Assembly: GCF_030034735.1 (NCBI RefSeq)
Contig: NZ_CP125370.1
Span: 2,604,001 to 2,668,000, forward strand
Direction of reading: 5' to 3'
Length of the DNA: 64,000 nt
Source: Paenibacillus sp. RC334
Lineage (GTDB): Bacteria; Bacillota; Bacilli; Paenibacillales; Paenibacillaceae
Below are positions 35,522 through 44,240 of this stretch, piece by piece. The notes beneath the pieces were generated by a model that was not told where the DNA came from, did no database searches, and worked only from the letters and a program-made list of their open reading frames with translations. Position 1 is the stretch's first letter; each line of letters starts with the position of its first letter. Made by a program: the position numbers and the translations under genes.

Positions 35522-36577
35522 GTGCCGGAAAAGGAGAGGATTCAAATACTGCCAGTCTCCAATAATGCAATCCGAGTCAAACAAATTAATGTGGAGTTAG
35601 TCAAAAATACATTGAAGTCTCTTGAATATGCCACCAAATCGTCCATAGCGAGCATAACAGGACTCAGTGTGGCTACCTGCGGTAATATTCTGAAAGAGCT
35701 TCTTCAAACCGGGGAAGTGTTAGAGACAGAGCTGGAGGAATCCAACGGTGGACGCCCGGCAAGGCGGTATAGATATAACGCCGATTATTCCTATATTCTC
35801 TGTTTACATGTGAAAACAGAAGGCGGAGTGCATACTCTCACTTATGCGGTTGCCAATTTGCTGGGCGAAATCATTGTAGAGAAGACCTCGATTGTGCCTT
35901 ATATTGATTATGAGGTCATAGAGAACCAAATTGGAGAACTCATTAACATCTATGGAAATGTCAAAGCGGTTGGCATTGGTATTCCCGGGGTTGTACATCA
36001 AGGGGTTATCGGTGTGTGTGATATCGATCCGCTCATAGGAATTCCTCTGGGTCCGCAGCTTCACAATAAATACGGACTGGAAATCACCATTGAAAATGAT
36101 ATGCATTTAACAGTCTATGGATTTTATAAAATGCAAAATTATGATGAGGACAAAACCTTTGCCATTGTTGCTTTTCCCAAGGATAACTTTCCGGGAGCCG
36201 GCTTTATTGTCGATGGACACTTATTAAAAGGAAATACTAAATTTGCAGGCGAAGTTTCCTTTTTACCCTTTGATATGACAAGAGAAGAACAGCTCAAGCA
36301 GATAAAAAGTGCTCAGGGATTCGTTCCACTGGCTATAAAGACGATCACTTCCATTATTGCTGTTATTGATCCTGTAGCTATCGCTTTGACCGGAGAATTA
36401 TCCAAGCCTGCTGTATTGAACGATATTTATACTGGCTGTCTTAAGGATATACCAGCAGAGCATATGCCTGAGATTTTTGTGAAAAACGATACGTATGATG
36501 AATACATGAACGGGTTGATTTCGGTGACTCTTGAAAGTCTGACATACAATTTGAAATTGGTAGAAAAAAGAAAATAG
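35522..36577 (+). CDS. ROK family transcriptional regulator
   Basis: NagC/XylR-type repressor: N-terminal winged helix (VKNTLKSLEYATKSSIASITG then LSVATCGNILKELLQ), then a ROK sugar-binding domain with VGIGIPGVV and FAGEVSFLPF. The usual ROK zinc motif CxCGxxGCxE is not visible, so sugar phosphorylation is unlikely. The start is unclear: the GTG at 35522 has no upstream ribosome site, while AAAAGGAGAGG lies inside the frame and points to a CTG at 35549 or another rare start. It sits before a DUF1349 gene and an acetyltransferase on the same strand. Confidence 0.8.
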   Translation: MPEKERIQILPVSNNAIRVKQINVELVKNTLKSLEYATKSSIASITGLSVATCGNILKELLQTGEVLETELEESNGGRPARRYRYNADYSYILCLHVKTEGGVHTLTYAVANLLGEIIVEKTSIVPYIDYEVIENQIGELINIYGNVKAVGIGIPGVVHQGVIGVCDIDPLIGIPLGPQLHNKYGLEITIENDMHLTVYGFYKMQNYDEDKTFAIVAFPKDNFPGAGFIVDGHLLKGNTKFAGEVSFLPFDMTREEQLKQIKSAQGFVPLAIKTITSIIAVIDPVAIALTGELSKPAVLNDIYTGCLKDIPAEHMPEIFVKNDTYDEYMNGLISVTLESLTYNLKLVEKRK

Positions 36578-36621
36578 AGAGATGATATACATCTATAATT
36601 CCGGAGAGGATGATATCTATT

Positions 36622-37221
36622 ATGAAAAAAACATTATTATGGGAAACGGGAACATGGACCAATGCTCCATTGTCAACTTGTCAAGATGGCGACACCCTCA
36701 AGGTGACAGCCAAAGAGGGAAGTGACTTCTGGAAAAACACATTATACGGATTTGATCGCAGCAGCGGACATGCTTTATTGGCAAATTGGGAAGATTCTGA
36801 GGCCATAGAGGTCACATTTCAGCTTGCATCCTTTAATGAACTCTATGACCAGGCTGGAATTATGCTGTATCAAGGACCTGAGCAATGGATTAAAGCGGGG
36901 ATTGAAATCAATGACAATATTCCCCAATTGGCTGTCGTGGTAACTAACGGTTATTCAGATTGGTCATTGTCCGCTGTGCCGGATTGGGTCGGTGAGGAAG
37001 TGACCTTGCGCGCTTCGCGGATGAACGATGCAGTGATTATCCGTGCCCGGACAGAAGCCCACGGCTGGCGCACAGTGCGTGTGGCGCCTTTTCCTTATAA
37101 ATCTGCAAAACAAGCTGGTCCTTTTTTATGTTCGCCAACTCGTGTCGGCTTTGAGGTTACCTTTACACGCTGGGTAACTACAATGCCGGATGCCGATCTT
37201 CATATAGATCCACCTATGTAA
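36622..37221 (+). CDS. DUF1349 protein
   Basis: A 199-residue soluble protein of the DUF1349 family, a concanavalin-like beta-sandwich: GSDFWKNTLYGFDRSSGHALL, DQAGIMLYQGPEQWIKAGIE and VGFEVTFTRW are the conserved strands. Probably carbohydrate-binding or glycoside-hydrolase related; no catalytic residues can be assigned. I start at the ATG at 36622, because the one at 36610 lies against its ribosome site. It follows the ROK regulator by 44 bp, so the pair may be co-expressed. Confidence 0.8.
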   Translation: MKKTLLWETGTWTNAPLSTCQDGDTLKVTAKEGSDFWKNTLYGFDRSSGHALLANWEDSEAIEVTFQLASFNELYDQAGIMLYQGPEQWIKAGIEINDNIPQLAVVVTNGYSDWSLSAVPDWVGEEVTLRASRMNDAVIIRARTEAHGWRTVRVAPFPYKSAKQAGPFLCSPTRVGFEVTFTRWVTTMPDADLHIDPPM

Positions 37222-37233
37222 AGGAACATTCTT

Positions 37234-37839
37234 ATGATGAAAAATCAGAGTGAAAAAGAAAAAATGTTGGCGGGTAAGCCCTATAAAGGGATGAGCGAGG
37301 AGCTTCTGAATGATCGGCAATACGCTAAGGAAGTATTGTTTGACTTCAATACTCTGCGTCCTAGAGAAATAGAAAAACGCAACGAACTGCTGAAGCAGAT
37401 ATTAGGTAAAACGGGCGAGACCTTTTTTATTGAACCTCCATTTCGTTGTGATTATGGATACAATATTACGTTGGGTGAGAATTTCTACTCCAATTATAAT
37501 TTTACAGTATTGGACTGTGCTCCAATTACGTTTGGAGATCATGTATTGCTCGGGCCAAATGTCAGCATCTATGCAGTGAACCATCCCACACATCATGAAT
37601 TGAGAGTTCAAGAGTATGAATATGCACTCCCGGTAACCATCGGAAACAATGTATGGATTGGTGGAGGCGCAATTATTAATATGGGAGTAAGTATTGGAGA
37701 CAATACCATTATAGGTTCTGGAAGTGTGGTAACTAAGGATATACCAGCCAATGTAATAGCCGTTGGAAATCCATGTAGAGTACTGCGTGAAATTACAGAT
37801 AAGGATAAGAAGCAATTTGCTCATTTGGACTACAACTAG
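37234..37839 (+). CDS. Sugar O-acetyltransferase (maltose acetyltransferase family)
   Basis: A 201-residue acetyl-CoA-dependent acetyltransferase with a left-handed beta-helix. N-terminal Maa domain (KEKMLAGKPYKGMSEELL), hexapeptide repeats (ITLGENFYSNYNF onward), catalytic His in VNHPTHHELR, and the acetyl-CoA loop NVWIGGGAIIN. Likely acetylates glucose or maltose during sugar overflow. It lies 12 bp after DUF1349 and ends at a terminator, so ROK, DUF1349 and this gene may form one unit. Confidence 0.88.
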   Translation: MMKNQSEKEKMLAGKPYKGMSEELLNDRQYAKEVLFDFNTLRPREIEKRNELLKQILGKTGETFFIEPPFRCDYGYNITLGENFYSNYNFTVLDCAPITFGDHVLLGPNVSIYAVNHPTHHELRVQEYEYALPVTIGNNVWIGGGAIINMGVSIGDNTIIGSGSVVTKDIPANVIAVGNPCRVLREITDKDKKQFAHLDYN

Positions 37840-37866
37840 ATTTCATAACAACTATCAGCTCACCTA

Positions 37867-37918
37867 AAGGAGGCTGTCCCGTTCGCCATTTTTGTGGCCT
37901 TTGGGATAGCCTTTTTTT
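37867..37918 (+). terminator. Rho-independent terminator
   Basis: GGCTGTCCC pairs with GGGATAGCC (one G-U pair), then a T7 run, between the acetyltransferase and the convergent XRE gene. Confidence 0.75.
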
Positions 37919-37937
37919 ATATTTCAGGATTTTGCAA

Positions 37938-38645
37938 TCAGGTCACAGCGAGCATATTGTATATTTTCATGGTTCGCACATCATCTTTGGAAATTTTAAG
38001 CTCATGAATTAGCTCGGGAGTTTCTGGTATGGGTGTTCTCGAAAAAAGCATTTTTAAAGCAATCGGCATAAAGGGACGGAAGGAAACGCCGGACATGAGA
38101 CCCCACTTCTGCTCAGATTCCAGGAAAGAAGCCAGAATATTGATGGTCAGATTTTCGAGAGGGGTAGCCTGATTTTTGAGCATAAGGGTGGTCAGTGTGT
38201 CATAGTGCTCCGTATGCCCCCAATATGTATTTTCGCATTCCTGATAATGTTCAAAATTTTTAACATTCATATATAACATCGTCTTATAACGATTGTCATC
38301 CGGCTGCGCCAGCATGTCCACTACACATCTTACCAGCTTATTAATTCGTCCATCATAAAAATAAGAATAAAACCGGGTGGAATTCTTGAAAAAAGTGGAG
38401 GGAAGTGTGTTAATCAACGTGGAGGGCTGTCTCGGTTCGATATAGAGAAGCTGCTCTACCTGAACGTTTAACGCTTTTGCAATGCTGTACAAGATGACGA
38501 GATCAATGGTAATATCGCCACTCTCATATTTGGATAACGTAGCTTTACTTTTGTAAATCATGTCTGCCAGTTGTTGAACGGTCAATCCCTTAATTTTGCG
38601 GAAGCTTCTGATTTTTTTACCCACTTCTTGATTGATAGTATGCAT
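37938..38645 (-). CDS. XRE family transcriptional regulator
   Basis: A 235-residue protein with an N-terminal Cro/CI-type helix-turn-helix at about 10-65 (KGLTVQQLADMIYKSKATLSK, with SKYESGDITI after it) and an unrecognised helical C-terminal domain of about 150 residues. Divergent from the PatB-like lyase with 237 bp between them, so it probably controls that gene. GGGAGAG precedes the ATG. Confidence 0.8.
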   Translation of the reverse strand: MHTINQEVGKKIRSFRKIKGLTVQQLADMIYKSKATLSKYESGDITIDLVILYSIAKALNVQVEQLLYIEPRQPSTLINTLPSTFFKNSTRFYSYFYDGRINKLVRCVVDMLAQPDDNRYKTMLYMNVKNFEHYQECENTYWGHTEHYDTLTTLMLKNQATPLENLTINILASFLESEQKWGLMSGVSFRPFMPIALKMLFSRTPIPETPELIHELKISKDDVRTMKIYNMLAVT

Positions 38646-38882
38646 TGTTCACTCTCCCAATATGTTTCCTGAGAATATTACAAATGATGATTTTGTATAC
38701 GTTTCGCTATATTCATAATAATTATACCATTTCATAAGCAATTTTAGTATTCTGACGAAACAAAAATGATGATTTGTTTCATATGAATAGATTTTATTGT
38801 GTTTGAGTCAATGGAGAGCTGTATGCCATAATGAATCCATTCATGAGAAGCAGGGACGGAAACAGGAAGGGGAACAAAAAGC

Positions 38883-40100
38883 GTGAAGTATGATTTTGAT
38901 GAGGTTATTGACCGTAGAGGAACCAACGCCATGAACACTGACGGCTTCCGGGAGTATATTTTTAAGGCGGAGGGTGATATGGTCTTTCCTTATAAGGATG
39001 ATGAATTTATTCGCATGTGGATCGCTGACATGGAGTTTGCCACACCTCCTGAGATTATTGAAGCCATCAAGGAACGGCTGGATAAACGAATTTTTGGCTA
39101 TAGCCAGGTGTTTGATCCTAACTATTACCTTGCTGTGGTCGGCTGGACGCAGCGGTATTATAACTGGACTTTTTCAGAGGAGCAGCTGGTTACTTCACCA
39201 GGGATCATTCCTGCTCTCTATGAGCTGGCTGAATACATTTGCAAGTCGGATGAAAAAGTACTGATCCTTACCCCATCCTATGCCTTCTTCAAGGCTGCGG
39301 CGGATTATAACGGCTTGGAACTGGTGTGTTCAGAACTAATCAATCAAGAGGGGCATTATACGATTAATTATGAAGACCTGGAAGCGAAAGCTAGAGATGA
39401 AAAGGTGTCTGTATGCATTTTCTGTAATCCGCATAATCCATCTGGCCGTGTATGGACCAAGGAAGAGTTACAGAGAGTAGGGAAGATTTGTCTTGAAAAT
39501 GAGGTCTGGATTATATCGGATGAAATACACTGCGATTTGTTGAGGAACGGGCAAGTTCACACCCCGATGGCCAAACTTTTCCCGGACTCAGATCGGATTA
39601 TCACTTGTATGGCTCCTAGTAAAACCTTTAATATGGCCGGGCTGATGTTTTCGAATGTCATCATTCCCAATGAAACGCTCAGGGGAACCTGGAAAGCGCG
39701 TCATTACGGCTTTAAAAATCCGCTTAGTATTGTCGCAACACAAGCTGCATACCTGCATGGAGATGAGTGGCTGCGGCAATTAAAAAATTATTTGGACGAG
39801 AATTTTATATTTACCAAGCAATATTTGAACCGTTACTTGCCAGAAGCTATATTCCATATTCCAGAGGCGACTTATCTGGCATGGGTTGATATCAGCGCCT
39901 ATGTACCAAAAGAAGAGAATTTACCTTTGTTTTTTGCCAATCATGCCGGAGTTTTGTTGGAAGACGGGAAGATGTTTGTTGCCAACGCTGAGGGATACAT
40001 TCGTCTGAATCTGGCTTGTCCGAGGTCCATGCTGGAAGAGGGCCTAAGAAGAATATGCAAGGTGTTAACAGAAAATCCATTAATACTTAATCTCACCTAA
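38883..40100 (+). CDS. PatB/MalY-type PLP aminotransferase (C-S lyase)
   Basis: Fold-type I PLP enzyme of the MalY/PatB group, which cleaves C-S bonds in cystathionine or Cys conjugates. N-terminus YDFDEVIDRRGTNAMNTD is diagnostic; MWIADMEFATPPEI, CNPHNPSGRVW and SDEIHCDL follow, and the PLP lysine is in CMAPSKTFNMAGL. Length 405 residues is normal. GTG start with GGAAGGGG upstream. Monocistronic with a hairpin at its end; the divergent XRE gene is the likely regulator. Confidence 0.88.
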   Translation: MKYDFDEVIDRRGTNAMNTDGFREYIFKAEGDMVFPYKDDEFIRMWIADMEFATPPEIIEAIKERLDKRIFGYSQVFDPNYYLAVVGWTQRYYNWTFSEEQLVTSPGIIPALYELAEYICKSDEKVLILTPSYAFFKAAADYNGLELVCSELINQEGHYTINYEDLEAKARDEKVSVCIFCNPHNPSGRVWTKEELQRVGKICLENEVWIISDEIHCDLLRNGQVHTPMAKLFPDSDRIITCMAPSKTFNMAGLMFSNVIIPNETLRGTWKARHYGFKNPLSIVATQAAYLHGDEWLRQLKNYLDENFIFTKQYLNRYLPEAIFHIPEATYLAWVDISAYVPKEENLPLFFANHAGVLLEDGKMFVANAEGYIRLNLACPRSMLEEGLRRICKVLTENPLILNLT

Positions 40101-40184
40101 TTCCTTATTAATATATAGATATGTATGGATCATTCCAAAATATTCGATCCCCATAGAAACGATAAAATCGTATCCATGAAAAGA

Positions 40185-40216
40185 GCCGTCCTCAAATCGA
40201 TCGAGGGCGGCCTTTA
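40185..40216 (+). terminator. Rho-independent terminator
   Basis: GCCGTCCTC / GAGGGCGGC stem (one G-U pair), 9-base loop, then CTTTAT. Between the PatB gene and the convergent histidine kinase. Confidence 0.7.
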
Positions 40217-40255
40217 TACGTGTACATCATAAATAGTTCTTCATTTCCTGCCCAA

Positions 40256-42031
40256 TCAGCTTTCACTGTTAGCCATAACGTCATGCCAAATAAGGCGAAT
40301 GACCGTGCCTTTCCCTAAAGCCGTGTCGACCGTAATTTGCCCTCCCATGGCTTCAATCAGCCCTTTGGATACAGCCATACCAAGACCTGTCCCATTCGGC
40401 GTAGTTGAGGTATTGGTTCCTCGGTAATAACGCTCAAATAATCGGCTTACCGTATTTTCATCCATTCCTCTCCCGTTATCAGCAAATTCAATCGTGAACC
40501 CTTTACCACCTTCGCTGGATATAACCGAGACGGTAAGTGTCGTTTCAGGCGGATTATGAAGCAGAGCATTGGCAGTCAAATTGTTAATGACCCTTTCTAG
40601 CCAAGGCGTATATAGCTTAACGAAGATGTCGACAGGAGCAGGCCGGAACAAAATGGCTTCTTCCTTATAAAAAGGGTCGGTACCCACCCGCTCTAACGTT
40701 TCCCGTAGCCAGCTATTCAACTCAATTTCCTCAGATTCCGGGGGACGGGCACCGCTTTTTAAGCGATAACTCATGGCAAGATCATTAATCAACATATCCA
40801 TGTGCGCGGATTTTTCCAGCATTGTACCCGAAAATTTACGAACTTCTTCTGCGGTCCAATCATATTGCGGCTCAGCCAGTAAGTGAGCGTAACCTTTGAT
40901 GGAAACGAGCGGTGTTTTCAGATCATGGGTGATCCCGGCAATCCATTCCTCTCTGAGACTATCGGTTTGCTGACGCAGTACCTGATCTCTTTGCAGCGTA
41001 CCTGAGAGCTTATCAATAGAATCCATCACATCCGCAAAAATGAGGTAACGTCGCTTCCATTTGCCTGAACCCAACCGGCTGCGTTGAATGCCTCTATGAT
41101 CAACAGGCTCTTGATATACGGATTTACCGAGTGCATCGAGCCAGGAGAGCATATGAAGTAACGGGACTCCGAAGCGATGCGCCTGCCACAGTGAGAGAAG
41201 CAGGAATAAGAGAAAAATAGCTGAGAACATGGCGACTATGGACTTTAGTATCGTTCTTTCTTCCTCAGGAGGAAGCCAGCTATTGCCTGTAGCAACACCG
41301 CCAGCATTTGGAAGACTAATGACCCATGTACGACCCGTTTCTTCCATATATTCGGAGGAAAGGTGGAAGCCGTATCTTTCACTGTACATGGTGCGAAGGG
41401 AAAGCTCCTGAAGAGTATAGGCTGTCGGTGCAGATGTTGGACGATTGTAGGAAGCAAGCTCCGACCCGGTTGCATCCAGTAACTGTATGTAGCCACCAAG
41501 CTGCTTGAGACGGGCAGTGACTTCATGGGGCAATATCAGCTTTCCATTCGAAGACAATGTTCCCTGACTGCTTACTGTTTTTAATAGGGTTCCCATAGGA
41601 TTAGGCTGACCATATAGCAGTGTGAAAGTTCGACCATCTTTCTCCTGAACCCAAAGAGAAAGCCCATAGGGGAAGGAGCGGGTACCTGTCCAATAAGAGA
41701 CGAACTCGCCGGGTGCATATTTCTTCGGTACATCTTGCGGTGTATTGTAGGACTGATTCACCTGCCCGTTTTCGTCAAGACTTTGCAGCCAGCCGCCGTT
41801 TTTCTTGACCTGCTCTAGCAAAAGTGGATCAAAGTGTATGCCGTCCTTGCCTATTTCGGAGGACGCTACAAGCTGTTCTAATCCAGTAGAGGCAAAATCA
41901 TTGGAGAGGCGGATATCGACTAAGCGTTGATACGCCCAAAAGAACGTAACAGCAGCAATCAGGAACGCAAAAGCTTCAGCGGTAGCCAACTGTAGCACGA
42001 ATCGCATCATTAGCTTGCGTTTAATATTCAT
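40256..42031 (-). CDS. Sensor histidine kinase with large extracytoplasmic domain
   Basis: A 591-residue membrane kinase. First membrane helix at about 15-35, then a 220-residue outside region that looks like an internal duplication (both halves hold LLEQVKKNGGWLQSLDENGQ and VTARLKQLGGYIQLLDATGS), second helix at about 260-280, HisKA box AGITHDLKTPLVSIKGYAHLL with the phospho-His, and a HATPase domain (NNLTANALLHN, DNGRGMDE, GTGLGMAV). Its ATG overlaps the stop of the upstream response regulator gene (ATGA). Signal unknown. Confidence 0.88.
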   Translation of the reverse strand: MNIKRKLMMRFVLQLATAEAFAFLIAAVTFFWAYQRLVDIRLSNDFASTGLEQLVASSEIGKDGIHFDPLLLEQVKKNGGWLQSLDENGQVNQSYNTPQDVPKKYAPGEFVSYWTGTRSFPYGLSLWVQEKDGRTFTLLYGQPNPMGTLLKTVSSQGTLSSNGKLILPHEVTARLKQLGGYIQLLDATGSELASYNRPTSAPTAYTLQELSLRTMYSERYGFHLSSEYMEETGRTWVISLPNAGGVATGNSWLPPEEERTILKSIVAMFSAIFLLFLLLSLWQAHRFGVPLLHMLSWLDALGKSVYQEPVDHRGIQRSRLGSGKWKRRYLIFADVMDSIDKLSGTLQRDQVLRQQTDSLREEWIAGITHDLKTPLVSIKGYAHLLAEPQYDWTAEEVRKFSGTMLEKSAHMDMLINDLAMSYRLKSGARPPESEEIELNSWLRETLERVGTDPFYKEEAILFRPAPVDIFVKLYTPWLERVINNLTANALLHNPPETTLTVSVISSEGGKGFTIEFADNGRGMDENTVSRLFERYYRGTNTSTTPNGTGLGMAVSKGLIEAMGGQITVDTALGKGTVIRLIWHDVMANSES

Positions 42032-42780
42032 AATCGTTGGGAACTCCCTATTTTCGCTTGTACGAGCTTATAGCCAAGTCCTCTAACATTTACGATAAAG
42101 CTTGGATTGGCAGGATCAGGTTCAATTCGTTCCCGGATGCGATGAATATGTACCATGACGGTATTGTCATCGCTTAATGCTTCTTCTCCCCAGACGGCTT
42201 CATATAGCTCGCTTTTGCTGAAAATTCGATTGGGGTTTTTGCATAAGAAAAGCAATAATTGGAAGACTAGCGCAGGACAGGCTACGACTGTTTGCTCAAC
42301 ACGAAGCTCACCGGCTGTTTCATCGATCTGAAAATGTCCATAGTCATAAATGGCGTTCATTTTGCTGGAGGGCTGTGCAGATCCAGATTCTTTGGTTGTA
42401 TTATTAACGGTCAAGTAACGCCGTAGTTGTGAACGTATGCGTGCGACAACCTCTAACGGATTAAACGGTTTGGTAATGTAATCATCGCCGCCAACAGCGA
42501 ACCCAGTCAGCTTATCAAAATCAGATTCCCGAGCGGTTAAAAATAAGATGGGAGCATCCGTCGTTTGACGGAGAAACGGACATATTTCGATTCCACTGCG
42601 TCCTGGCAACATGACATCTAATATGATCAAATCGTAGATTTTTCCTTCACAGGCAGTAATGGCCGCTTCACCTGTCATCACTGTATCGACATTCGTGTAG
42701 CCTTCCTTATATAGGACGGTCAGCATGAGTTCAAGAATGGATTGCTCGTCGTCGACAAGTAAAATTGCCGCATTGTTCAT
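42028..42780 (-). CDS. OmpR-family response regulator
   Basis: A 250-residue regulator: receiver with LLVDDEQS, phospho-acceptor D55 in LIILDVMLPG, Thr in FLTARE and Lys in YITKPFNPLEV; then a winged-helix domain (ALVFQLLLFLCKNPNRIFSK to VRGLGYKLV). Overlaps the kinase by 4 bp. Divergent from the M23 lipoprotein gene across 214 bp, which is therefore a likely target. Confidence 0.9.
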   Translation of the reverse strand: MNNAAILLVDDEQSILELMLTVLYKEGYTNVDTVMTGEAAITACEGKIYDLIILDVMLPGRSGIEICPFLRQTTDAPILFLTARESDFDKLTGFAVGGDDYITKPFNPLEVVARIRSQLRRYLTVNNTTKESGSAQPSSKMNAIYDYGHFQIDETAGELRVEQTVVACPALVFQLLLFLCKNPNRIFSKSELYEAVWGEEALSDDNTVMVHIHRIRERIEPDPANPSFIVNVRGLGYKLVQAKIGSSQRL

Positions 42781-42994
42781 GCTTTCATTCCTTTCTTCTC
42801 TATCTTTATTCCTTCCATAATATCATGATTCCTCAGGGATGAACGAAGCGTTGTCTTAACGGAAGCTTAATTGTGCTCTGCAGATCTGAAAAAGAGTTAA
42901 GGCTTAGTTAAAGTGATGTTACACGGGATCTAAGACCGTCTTGTTAGAATGGGTTAGATAAAATAATAATATACACAAAAACGGGGGTGCAGCA

Positions 42995-44014
42995 GTGAAG
43001 AAGGCAACTAGAAAGAACAGGATAGAAATCTTCCACTATGGCAAAATGGTACTGGTGGCAAGTGCGTTTGCTGCTTTTATAACGGCATGCGGAGGAGGAG
43101 GGGGGAACTCGGAAGTGGCCAAAGATATACCGAATGAAACAACAAATACAAAGGACCACACGGTGAAGCCAGAGGAGGTACCGGAAAAACTGCTTGAGGG
43201 CAAGTATGCGGAGGTTTATGACCAATTCAGCAATGAGTTTAAACAACAACTGAGCGAAGCCGATTTTGTAAAAATGGCTCCTGATTCTCTAAAAGGTGTT
43301 GATTCATTTAAGCAGGCGTCAGTCATGAAACTCAATGGCAGCGAACAACGTTCATGGATAAGCGACTCAGGGAAAATAGGCCTGATCACTGTTTTTGATG
43401 AGAAGGGAACTATATTGGGGCTTCAGGCCAAGAAACTTTCCCCTTCGCCGGAAACAGACAATCGCCTGACCAAAATCAAATACGATTGGCCATTGAAGGG
43501 GGAATGGTTTGTTACCTGGGGTGGAACCAATGCGCTTGTGAATTACCACTATGAATATGAAAGCCAGCGATATGCCTATGACCTTATACAGAAAAAAGAT
43601 GGCTATTCCTATAAAGGTGATCCGCTGAAAAATACAAGCTATTATGCTTTCGGCCAACCGATTCTTGCGCCGACAAGCGGAACCGTGGTCTCGGTTGTAA
43701 ATAACATTCCTGATAACGAACCTGTCGGCGTGATGAACGAGAAGGTGCCTGCCGGGAATGAAGTTGTGATTGACCATGGCGGGGAATATAGCGTGCTAGC
43801 TCATATGAAGAAAGGTTCTGTTAAAGTGAAGGTAGGGGATAAGGTGAAGAGTGGCGATGAAATCGGGCTACTTGGTAATTCAGGCAATTCCAGCGAAGCC
43901 CATCTTCATTTTCAGGTGTCAGACGGTGCAGATTTATTCAAGTCTCGTTCGATCAACATCAATTGGAAGAACCGAATTACTCCTGTGCAGGGAGAGACAA
44001 TAACAGCCGAGTAA
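42995..44014 (+). CDS. M23-family peptidase lipoprotein
   Basis: A 339-residue secreted lipoprotein: after a basic start, the hydrophobic signal runs to the lipobox ITAC (about residue 32), followed by a Gly-rich linker, a DUF3887-like domain (LEGKYAEVYDQFSNEF) and a C-terminal LytM/M23 peptidase domain with the metal-binding HLHFQV and LAHMKKGSVKV. The upstream zinc ligand region is seen as RYAYDL, so the first His is not clear. Acts at the cell wall, probably on peptide cross-links. GGGGGTG precedes the GTG start. The neighbouring two-component system is likely its regulator. Confidence 0.8.
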   Translation: MKKATRKNRIEIFHYGKMVLVASAFAAFITACGGGGGNSEVAKDIPNETTNTKDHTVKPEEVPEKLLEGKYAEVYDQFSNEFKQQLSEADFVKMAPDSLKGVDSFKQASVMKLNGSEQRSWISDSGKIGLITVFDEKGTILGLQAKKLSPSPETDNRLTKIKYDWPLKGEWFVTWGGTNALVNYHYEYESQRYAYDLIQKKDGYSYKGDPLKNTSYYAFGQPILAPTSGTVVSVVNNIPDNEPVGVMNEKVPAGNEVVIDHGGEYSVLAHMKKGSVKVKVGDKVKSGDEIGLLGNSGNSSEAHLHFQVSDGADLFKSRSININWKNRITPVQGETITAE

Positions 44015-44040
44015 TTTCAAAAAAATTCAAACTCTCAGAC

Positions 44041-44085
44041 AAAGGTTGATCTTCAGTTTTATGATGATCAACCTTTGTTTTTTTG
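44041..44085 (+). terminator. Rho-independent terminator
   Basis: Perfect AAAGGTTGATC / GATCAACCTTT stem, 14-base loop, T-rich tail, 26 bp after the M23 stop. Confidence 0.88.
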
Positions 44086-44151
44086 TTATCCGACAACAAG
44101 TTATTGAAAAATATCGTCCTCATTACAAATCAGAATGCGATTTTAAATCTG

Positions 44152-44192
44152 TTGACAACTTGTATATACATGATATATTTTTGTATATACAA
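44152..44192 (+). promoter_or_regulatory. tre promoter with two TreR operators
   Basis: TTGACA at 44152-44157 and TATATT at 44174-44179 (16-bp spacing). Two TreR-type boxes overlap it: TTGTATATACAT at 44160-44171, between the -35 and -10, and the perfect palindrome TTGTATATACAA at 44181-44192. The same palindrome is the known Bacillus TreR operator. Binding would block the promoter until trehalose-6-phosphate is present. Confidence 0.85.
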
Positions 44193-44198
44193 GAAAGA

Positions 44199-44212
44199 TG
44201 AAAGCGTTATAA
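44199..44212 (+). promoter_or_regulatory. Candidate cre site (CcpA)
   Basis: TGAAAGCGTTATAA fits the cre pattern TGNAANCGNWNNCA except at one position, just downstream of the tre promoter, where CcpA would act as a roadblock. Catabolite repression of treA is known in Bacillus. Confidence 0.6.
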
Positions 44213-44240
44213 TGTTTAATTTAGGGAGAAAGGAACGAGT

